A stretch of 64,000 nt of DNA from Scilla litardierei (lineage: Eukaryota > Streptophyta > Magnoliopsida > Asparagales > Asparagaceae), in the NCBI GenBank assembly GCA_030789695.1, contig CM061142.1:602773659-602837658 (forward strand), given 5' to 3'. The notes under the pieces are model-generated. The model was not told the origin of the DNA. It searched no databases and saw only the letters and a program-made list of their open reading frames with translations. Positions 12,120 to 21,900 of this stretch are shown here, piece after piece. The first letter of the stretch is position 1, and each line of letters starts with the position of its first letter. The position numbers and the translations under genes were made by a program.

Positions 12120-12840
12120 TCATTATTCATTTTCCCCTTCAAAGGAAATTGAGTTAAGTTTGTAATTAAGCTTACAATATATGACAAACTTTGACTTTAC
12201 AAATAGTGTACAACTTGATATACAAAATGTAGTACTAATTCAGTTGCCTATCCCTTAAATGATGTGATATGATAAGCCCACAACAGCACTAATCAAATTG
12301 AAATTGATGAAACCATGAACTTCTTATACATGACTACATTAAAATAAAATGACTTCTTATTAGCATATCTCCTTCCAATATAGACTTGTTAGTAGTCAGT
12401 GTTGTTACATTTATCAAATTAGTTAACAAGCCTAAATGTAGTTACTGAGATGTAGTTTTGCAACTCCTAACACATAAATTTTGGGTGCGTCAGTATATTT
12501 TTACATTGAAAATGATTAGTTTTTAACCTGGTCTTAGATTTTACTTAAGTAATTGGTTTACAGTTTACACAATAACTGATGCTAATGTTTGTATCAAGTA
12601 CTCCTATTAACATTAATTTTTTTATCTTATTCTTTATTTCTTCGACTACGTTGAGTGCTTATCTCTTCAACTTCACAATATTAAAATATGGATGCTGAAG
12701 CAAATGAGGGAGAACTTCTTGAAATGGTTTGGATATGCGCAATGGAGATTGGAGCCTTGTACAAGATAGGAGTGATATGATCAAAGTTGATAAAGCTACA
12801 GGACTAGAAATATGGCTGAATTAACATGGATGTAGACAAT
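12120..12840 (-). repeat. Right arm of a long inverted repeat
   Basis: This arm is complementary to 7745-8500 with moderate divergence. On the plus strand it carries MRENFLKWFGYAQWR, the counterpart of the LINE-like signature in the left arm. The arms enclose about 3.6 kb that includes a hAT MITE and a candidate leader exon, so transcripts crossing both arms could fold back. Confidence 0.5.
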
Positions 12841-14227
12841 TAACTGGATTTATAGTTGTTAATCTAACCAAGGGCATGGCCCATAACAGAGCAGGATGGG
12901 AGGGAACAATAAATGTAGCCAACCTAAAAAATTATTGAGAAAGGCTTTGTTCTTCTTCTTCTTGTTGAATGTGAATGCCGATGGTGCTTTTTTCAGTCGA
13001 TCTATGAAGGTGTTTGAATTTTTTTTCATGAACATCCTCTCTGCAATTCCCATTTTCTGATAATTTTACAGCTTATTTTTGCGAATGGTAAATTTACACA
13101 TGTTAGACTTCATCAGCAACCTGCTAGATTTCCTTCGGCAAGGAGTTTGACCGTTCAAGTAATAACATTGAGTAACCAATAAGAAAGACACCCTACTAAA
13201 ACTTACCCATTATTATATCATCTTTGAGTCCTTAAACATTACATACTTGGTCTGTATATAACTTTAGATAGACAGGGAATCATGATTGCATACAAGCTTA
13301 TTGCCACTGTTGAATATTTCATATATTTAAGAAAAAAGTCTGCATTAATGCAGCTGTTTGTGGTTTGATGTTGGTCTTTTAAAGGATGAGGTGGATCCTA
13401 GTATGCCATCTTTTGGTGATCAATCTATGAATCTTGTGATGCCTTTCAAAATGCTTTCAATTTTTATTACTGTTTGTTTTTTTAAGCAACTCAGAGAACT
13501 CGTAAATTTCGTCAACCAATTCAGCCAGTACATCTGTTCAATATTCAAGAAGCCAAAACTAGTCTACATGGGTTTATTGTTCCTTAACTCATGCGGTTTT
13601 GTATACATGGCAAAGAGTGAGAAATTAAGAATCTTCATAGACGACTATTTCATGATATTTGTGTTTAATATCTTGCATCAGCAGGACAAATATCTGCATG
13701 GCAGGAAGACATAGAGTCATGTACATGTACTGTGACTACCCTATGGTTGTTTGTCCGAACTCTCAGTTCCTTTGAAGAGGTATAAAGTTTTTGAAGCACC
13801 TGTAAATCCAGAGGAGAAATCTTCCATTCTACCGGGCATCAATGAAGTCAAAGTTTGACCCCAGTTTGACTGTACAAATAATCTTGATTGAAAATGGCTA
13901 TTATGCCTGAAAATTTGCAAATATTTGGTTGGTTTGTAAGACTGGAATTCCTACTTTAATTTCCTACCATGCATTTAAGCATTAGTTCATAGTTTCATTA
14001 CTTTTCCCTGGATACATTAAAGCTGGCCTCACATGTGTTATTGCTTTCATTCATGTGCATGGACATCTATGCTCTTTAATGTGTGAGCTGCAACCTCATC
14101 CTAATTTTGTGAAATACATGGTATATCATCTATTTTTTGAGATCTGGCATTGTTGTTGTAAATTTAAAAACTCTCTGTTATAGCTACATCTGATTTTCAT
14201 GTATACTTCTTAACACCCTGATTGCAC
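12841..14227. other. Non-coding stretch, no gene recognised
   Basis: A 118-codon frame at 13358-13714 and shorter ones have no recognisable similarity. Composition is AT-rich and intron-like. Confidence 0.45.
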
Positions 14228-14230
14228 TAA

Positions 14231-14905
14231 GGGGGTGTTTTGCAATCCAAAAGTGTAGGTGAAAGTGAATCACTATTTCAATACACGAGACATTGGTCTT
14301 ACATGTGGACCCAATTATTATTTTTCACACGTATCATCTTGCACTCCATCTATAAAGGTCTAAAATGGCATTTTCCCAATCATTTTTAGTCATCCCCAAT
14401 TCAATAATAAATCGGTGTAATAAGAGATTGTGGAGTTTGAAGGAAGATAATACTCTTATCTCTGATTTGAAATAGAAGTTAATCACATGAATATTTAATA
14501 TGAGATAACAATATTGAATGCTCATTATTTCTTAAAAAGTTTGGATCGTGGATATTTCTTACCAACATGCAAGGGACTTTCTCTGTTTCAATTTTGTTTG
14601 TGACTGGTCTTAATTATTATCTAATTTTTAGGAGCTAGTTAATCGGAGCTAAGAGCTAATTTATACGGAGCATGGTAGCAAAGTTTTAAAGCCTTTTCTC
14701 TTTAGATTTAACTCTATTATCTACATTAGTATATATAATAAAAGGAAACACCAATGAAGAAGGGAGCAGCTATGTAGCGTTTTCAAGCACTTTCAAAATT
14801 CATTTTGTGTGTGTGTGTGTGTTGTGTGTGGGTGGGGGGGTGGTGGGGGGGGGGGGGGGGGGGGATTCCTCTTTCACCTACCCTTCGAAATTGTCAAACA
14901 CTCCA
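14231..14905. mobile_element. PIF/Harbinger (Tourist-like) MITE
   Basis: The left end GGGGGTGTTTTGC and the complement of the right end, TGGAGTGTTTGAC, form related terminal inverted repeats that stay similar inwards (GTAGGTGAAAG on both sides). TAA flanks both ends (14228-14230 and 14906-14908), the 3-bp target duplication of this superfamily. There is no transposase. A TCTACATTAGTATATATAAT stretch at about 14720 and a GT/G-run at 14806-14864 suggest later insertion or expansion inside it. Confidence 0.65.
14806..14864. repeat. (GT)n followed by poly-G
   Basis: A GT dinucleotide run at 14806-14830 passes into G-rich sequence with the pattern G7-T-GG-T-G20 (14834-14864). The same G7-T-GG-T entry precedes the much longer G run at 63195. 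Confidence 0.85.
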
Positions 14906-15653
14906 TAAGAATGAGACTTCCCTGGAATAGCTAGTTTCCAAAGTGCATAGCTAGCCATAGAAGGACATCCACGACATGTATGTATCGTTATCTACACATT
15001 GTTTAAACATGTTGACTAGACTCAAGGAGTTGATACTTGTAGAATGCAATTGTATAAAGTCACCTACTCTTTGCATGGAGTCTGTCCTGTGACATTTTGT
15101 GCGTATAGTTTGTAGACTGTGAAAAACGTTTGATCTTTCTGATTAACACGAATAACTTGGACATGGTAATTGGCTATCAGTACATGGATTTACCATTTGG
15201 ATAGATCTTTGTGTTACGTGGTGATAAACACTTTTGTCATTATTGTATTTATAGAATGGGTTTTAATTATCTTCTTGAATAAAGCTATACTCACATACGT
15301 TTTGTGTGCAATATGTGTGTATACTCATGTCGTGTTAGTCACACATATATCTTAGTTTTTATGCATATTATTGCTAACATAATACATGATGGATTGTGCA
15401 TCAGGCACCATTTAGTAATGTTTTTGCCTCTCTGTTTTCTTAGCCGACTCTAATCATTTGGAATAAGGTGGTTGTAATGTTTGAACTATGATTTATTTTA
15501 TTACAGAAATATTTACGTGGCAGTTGATCATTATACTGTTGTATTCTATTCTCATGTAGAAGTATTTTATGCTGTCCTACTTGTTTGTGCTAGGGGAGGA
15601 AGTTATTCACATCTATTGTTATTATTGCTTTATTTTGAGTTTTCTTTATTTTG

Positions 15654-15663
15654 TTCTCTCCAG
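15654..15663 (+). promoter_or_regulatory. Splice acceptor of a 5' leader intron
   Basis: A T-rich tract ends in TTCTCTCCAG 14 bases before the start codon at 15678. This implies that transcription starts in an upstream non-coding exon. Confidence 0.6.
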
Positions 15664-15677
15664 ATTTCGAGATAAAG

Positions 15678-15956
15678 ATGTCAGAAACAGCTCTCAGAGA
15701 TCTCAACGTACTACCAGTTGCGGGATTAGAGAAGAAAAGTGACACCTCTAGTAAAGGAGGGTTAATGAAACCTGATACCGAGAATACTACCGAAATTCTT
15801 GAAAGGGGACGGAACAAAGTCCCTGCATCCCTATCATCAGCCCTAGTGAAGGAACTTGATACGGGGGGTAACTGCGGGGAGGTTGCAAATCCAGAAGTTG
15901 AGTACATAGAATCTGAAAATCTGCCCGATCTTCCTTCGGTGGATACAAGTCTTGCT
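15678..15956 (+). CDS. Host ARM gene, coding exon 1
   Basis: Starts MSETALRDLN and ends DTSLA at a GTATGC donor, phase 0. It holds the acidic and polar N-terminal 93 residues. Confidence 0.85.
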
Positions 15957-18900
15957 GTATGCACTGTTACCTTACTGTCTGTTTATCTTAACATCTTGCG
16001 TGTTTGAGATAATTTTCTTCCTTTAGAGTTTTTCAATATATTGGGTGCAACACTTTCCTGAATCTTTACTTTTGAAATGTTCTTACTTTATTGTGTAGTC
16101 ACTTTTAACAAGACTACAATCAAAAGATTGGATTGTGGCATGTGAAGCACTGAATAATGTGCGCCAGATATCATTATATCACAATGAAAAGCTTCTTGAC
16201 ATATTGTAAGTTTTGCTTTATTGTTGTATGGTTTTTCAAGACGTTTGTGGCACATAGGTGTTTCCTTTTGGAAAATGATGCACTGTACTTGATATGGTTT
16301 TCATTTCTCTCTAATTCCTCATGCCATTTAGTTTCTTCTTTCTTGGATAACAGGGGAGATGTGATTTCACTGATTGTGAAATCCTTGAAATGTCCAAGGA
16401 GTGCTGTTTGTAAAACCGCAATTATGACATCTGCTGACATCTTCAAGGTTTACAAGGATTCAGTAATTGATGCACTTGATCCGATGGTATGGTAGCTGAT
16501 TCTGTTCGCTTCCCTACGCTTCTAACTTTGCACATGTCTATTTTCTTATTTTCAGTTCAGCTTATCAAGGTGCTATAAATATATTATGTTTTCAGCTTGT
16601 ACAGTTGCTTCTCAAATCTTCACAAGACAAGCGCTTTGTATGTGAAGCTGCCGCGACAGCTTTGATAGCAATGACAACTTGGATTTCTCCTGCCCTGTTA
16701 TTGCCAAAGTTGCTGCCCTACCTTAAGAACAAGAATCCTAAAATCAGAGCAAAGGCATCTATGTGTTTTAGCCGGAGTGTACCATTGCTTGTAAGTTTCA
16801 TTTTCCGTTGGGTAGAATTTTTGTTGGCTTATTTCTGATTATTAATGAAAATCTGATCCTTTATTTCTGTGGTAACAATTTTTAAAGTCACTTTTTAGTT
16901 TACACAGTCATGTTTTGCTAGACATGTAGATATTATCTCTAGGATTTGATGTATTTTCTTTCCAATTTACTCTGACCTTTGCATGAGCACACATGCATCC
17001 TAACACCAAAATTTAGCTACTCTATTCCCATTTATCTTGGTAATGTTTGTATGCACTGTCTAATGAGTTCGAAAAAATTTTAATAGATTTTTTGAACCAT
17101 TGCTTTCCACTATCTGGTAATAGTGGCAGACTGTAACAACCCATGCATTGCTTTACAAGACTTTGTGCTTTGTTGCCAATGTTCTTTCATCCATCGTCCC
17201 TCTTTTCTGTAATAAGATTACAAGGTCCATAGAGTTGACTTTTATTGGTTGATACGATTCTCCTTGAATAAACAAATAACTTGTGGAATTTAAATTTGCC
17301 AGTCTCAGTAGCTTTATCTTTTTCCATTTGTTTACTAGCGTTCTATCTGCCACATTAGTCTATAAAGTATGCGGTAGACATGGATCATTTGGAATGTAGA
17401 CGTCGCTTCTTGACGTCCTTAATCGTCGTCATATAAATTATTATTTATTAAGCAATTATCAGATGTGTTTGCCTTGAACAATATTCCTTGTGTCTTTATT
17501 TATTTGGTGATGAAACTGGAAATTTCTAACTTGATTGAGATCTGTATGTCAAAGTTTAAGAGAATATAATTCTAGACGCATGTCAAAGGGTATTGTATGT
17601 CACAGTTTAAGAGAATAAAATTCTAGAAGCATGTCAAAGGGTATCTAGTTTCTAGGCTGACCGGTTTAATTGATGTGCTCTGACCTATAGGACTAATTCC
17701 CCATTCTTTGTATGTGGTCACACAAGAAGACTGGTTTCTTATAACCCTCTCTGACAGTCACCAAATTCCATTGTGATATGTTGGTTGTTAGACCCTATCT
17801 ACATGATTTCTTCCTTCTGTGAAATCTCTTAATCCCCTCAGCTTGATTAGAAAAGGTTTGGTTAATGAGAAGATGTCATTTCTGTCTACAACCAATAAAC
17901 CCTGTTTCAAATATGGCATTTGAAGTTATGTAGTATTGCTGCTCAGTGGCAATACCCAATTTACTACCAACAACTTCTAATCAGCAATTGTCGTGTTGCA
18001 ACTCGGCCTTTTGACTCCTCACTGACAGTCACCTATGTACACGATGTGGTTGATGATGCTTGAATCTGAATCAGGTGCTCTCAATTGATAATCTTCTTGC
18101 AAATTTTGTATTCATGTTAGCTATCAAAAAATAGGGTGACCCAGATGAGATGCTTGGTATCTGATATGAAATGCTTGGGTTTGGAAGAATAAAAAAAAAG
18201 AATTTTTATAGATATGAAGTGTAATACAAAGATAAGTTGGTTCAAATTCGAGAGGAAACTACTTTCCTAACCTTTGATTCGAGATAAAGGCTTAAATCTC
18301 CAAGATCTACATCAATATACTCTTATTCTCTTCTCTATTCAATATTCTTCACAATATTCATCATATCCACTAGCCCTAGCCCCCATATATAAAGAGCTGA
18401 TTTGCCCATAAATACAAAAATGCCCCAACTTTAAAAATTACAAAATTGCCACTAGTGTGGTCTCTGTCCATTCCCAACACGACTTCACCCCTAAAGAACC
18501 ACCTTGCTCTTAAGGTGGTGCATGAAATTGTAGGTGCGCTATTTCAAATGTGGTGTTCGTCTCCTCCCGACTCTTCCTCTCTAGCGGCTGTGCCCTCATC
18601 TTCTTCGACGATCAATACCTGCAGTGTACGATTCTGTGAATGATGTCCCGGCCTGAACCTCTCGCCACAGTGGTAGCATAAACCACTGGCTTGCCTGTCT
18701 AGTATATCCTTCGGTATGAGATGCTTGTACTTGCCGTTCGTTGGATGCTCACCGTTCTTCTGCATTGTCGGGGCCATCGTTGGCTGGGGTTCTGGGTCTT
18801 CTCTGCCACTTGAGTGCGGAATGTGGCCCTGCTATTCGCTCCTTTACCCCGTCGTTCTACGATAAGTCTGTGCTAAACCAACTGGGCCAGTTCTGTCATC

Positions 18901-21900
18901 TCCGCCAATCCCCTCGGCTTCTGTAAGTGGAGCTCAGCTTGGATGTCAGGCTTGAGTTCCTTCGTGAAGCTCCACTCCAACGTCACCTCAGAAATCCCCT
19001 TCATCCGGCCCGCAAGGGCATCAAATCTTTCCATGTAGTCCCGAACTGTGCCATCATATCAGAGGACAATGAGCTGCTCGCGTAAATCCTCGTCCTGGAT
19101 GTCACGGAATCGATCCAATAGGCAGTTATGGAACTCTTCCCATGATCGCACTCGCTGTCGCTGCTCCCTTCACAGTTATCCCCCTCCAAGCAGATGCCGG
19201 CTGCACATAGTTTCTCCTTCTTAGTCAAGCGATTTACCATGAAGTATTTCTCTTCACGGTAAATCCACCCATAGGGATCCTCTACATTGAAAATTGACTT
19301 CAGCTTTTGAACTCTGCTCTCGGGGCCAAACACATCATGTCATGCTCTTTCTCCGGCTGGCCAAAATGAAACCGCCGATATGCATCCTGTAGAGCTCATC
19401 CATCTTCCCATGGGCATCCTCCTGCTTCATCGTTGTTCTTCCATCCTCCATCAACACACTCTCACTCTTGACCTCCACATCCTCAAACATGCCCCACGAG
19501 TTCTCATTGTGCTCCCAGTAGACCCGACCGCGGTTCGGTTCGAACCGTGGAACCGAACCGGAACCGAACCGATTTGGAACCGAACCGAACCGGAACCGGC
19601 CGGCCGGTTCCAAGAACCGGAACCGGAACCGGACCAAGCCTGTTCGGTTCCGGTTTGCCCTTTTGTGGAACCGAACCGGAACCGACGGTTCCGGTTCCCC
19701 TGTTCTGGAACCGGGGAACCGATTCGGTTTTGACCAATTGGCTCACATTCTCAATTTTCTCACAAAGTTTTCTCACATTCCCCTGTTTGGTTTGTCCCAT
19801 CCTCAATTTTCTCATATGTAACTTGTATTAAGTTGATTAGTGACAAGATATATTTCTTTTTTAAGTTATATCCTTTAAATTTTGTTTACTTTTCTTATAT
19901 TTTTCACCACAACCGAACCGGAACCGACCCCAAACCGGAACCGAACCGGAACCGGAACCGAAACGAAACCGGAACCGAAACCGGAACCGGAACCGGTCGG
20001 GAACCGGAACCGGAACCGAACCTCTTCTAAAGCGGTTCGGTTCCGGTTCCGGGTTTTGTCGGAACCGGAACCGGCGGTTCGGAACCGGAACCGAACCGCG
20101 GTCGGGTCTAGCTCCCAGCACACCCTAAAAAGGTCACCGGCTCCCCATACTTGGCGTTGAGCTTTGGAAACCTCCATACATGTCATAAGACTGTGGGGCT
20201 CCAAGGAAGGAGCCATCGACGCCCTAAAATGTCGCCAGGGGCTAGCGGCCATGGCGCTGGTCGGAACCGGGGACCAGAGGGCCCCTACGATGGCACATGG
20301 GGCTCACGAGGCCCTTGTGGTGTGGCGCAGGGGGCGAGTGAGGCCTTGCGGCTGCGCAGGAGGCCTGGGCCCCCCTCAGGTGCATCGGAGGCTCGCGCGA
20401 CCCCCAGACGCGAGCCCCACCTGGGGCTCGCGAGGCCCTACGGGCTGCGAACATGGGCTGCCCACAGTTGGGATTTTCGGGGCCGACGGCCCTTTTGCTG
20501 GGTTTCTTGCTGCCGGACGCCCCCTCCCACTGTTGTGGAAAGGGGTTTTACTCACATTCTTGCCATGCGTGGTCTTTCTCCAGTAGATCGCCGTCAAAGA
20601 CCACAACTTTACAGTTGTCCAAATATTGCTCCTTTCGCATCGGATCTTCGTTGGGGCCTTCGTCTTCCCTTGGATATGGATTTGATGAGTTCTCTTTAGA
20701 TCTAGGGCTTTTTTTTCGTCTCCTCCATTTTTTCATGAAGATTTCCATAGACACCTTCATTTGATTTGAGAGTCTCTCCTCCATTGCTAACATCATCACA
20801 TCCATCGAAGAGAACTTCTCTGTCGATCTCCTTAGCCCCTAGATCTCGAAATCAAGTTTTTCCTACAAAGCTTCGATCTTTCTTGCTCTTGCCACGAGGA
20901 TATAGGCTCTGCTACTAATTTGATAGGAAATGCTAGGGTTTGGAAAAATGAAAAAGAATTTTTATAGATATGAAGTGGAATACAAAGATATGTTGGTTCC
21001 AATTTGAGAGGAAACTGCTCTCCTAACATTTTATTTGAGATAAAGGCCTAAATCACCAAAATCTACACTAATCTACTCCTATTCTTTACTCTACTCAATA
21101 TTCTTCACAATATTCATCATGTCCATTATCCCTAATACTCCCTTACTGTATAAAGGTCTGATTTGTCCATAATTACAAAAATGCCCTCAACTCCTAAAGT
21201 TACAAAATTAAGACTAATATGGTCATCCCCCATTCCCAATAGTACCATTGCTGCTTGGGAGTGTTAATGTGATCCGCAAGAGGAAATAAGATAAAATTAG
21301 GATTGTGTGGAAGATTAAAGAAAAAAGGTGGGATTTTTATAGATCTCAAAAGAAAGATACAAAAGATAGTGGAACTCTTTTGAGAGGAGGCCGCTCTCCT
21401 AGTTTTTACTTTGAAGGAAAAGTTTAAACATCCAAGATCTAGGGTTCTATGGACTCTTAGAAGATTTCTCTCACAATTTTAACATTCCCATCCTTAATCC
21501 TAGCTGCCATCTATTTATAATGGTTGATTTCCTCCAAATTACATAAATTATGAAAATACCCTTCTAGCCTAAAATTACAAAATTTTCCCGCTGGTTTGCG
21601 ACCGCATCATTACTCCGCCTCCGAAGAACTACCTTGTCCTCAAGGTGGTGTCATGAAATCCATGAAGCAGCTACTCCAAATGGAGGTGCTCGTTCCCTCT
21701 TGGTTCCTTTTCTTCAGCTGCTATTTCTTCATCATTTTCGACCATTAAGACCTGGAGAGCACGGTCTCGGTAATGATGTCCTGTCATGAACTTGTCACAT
21801 CGAAAGCATATTCGCTGCTTGTGTTTATTCTGAATATCGGCCTCGATAAGATACTTGAATCTGTTGTAAGCTCGAGACTCGTTCATTTCCTAACTTGTCT

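Larger units (their letters stand above)
18162..21241 (-). mobile_element. Gag-only LTR retroelement 1 (TR-GAG type) in intron 4
   Basis: Two LTRs of about 320 bp (18162-18479 and 20921-21241) share TGAAATGCT/GGAAATGCT starts and CATTCCCAA ends. Near-matching target duplications flank them (GTATC at 18157-18161, GTACC at 21242-21246). Beside the right LTR the minus strand reads TTAGTAGCAGAGC, a decayed TGGTATCAGAGC primer site, which sets the orientation. Only Ty3/gypsy-type gag remnants are present and there is no protease, reverse transcriptase or integrase, as in the TR-GAG class of non-autonomous plant elements. A hAT MITE at 19519-20110 interrupts it. Confidence 0.8.

Noticed and set aside
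13358..13714. A 118-codon frame as a possible small gene
   Set aside because: AT-rich codons, no motif, no splice or leader context; it is likely chance in intron-like DNA.
19335..20252. Several frames rich in Pro/Arg/Glu or Arg/Phe/Val on both strands
   Set aside because: They are translations of the GGAACC hexamer arrays of the hAT MITE, which have no stops in most phases.
20151..20699. A 182-codon plus-strand frame with Gly/Arg/Pro-rich content
   Set aside because: It crosses the GC-rich block and the gag N-terminus of the minus-strand gag-only element; composition and position fit a shadow.
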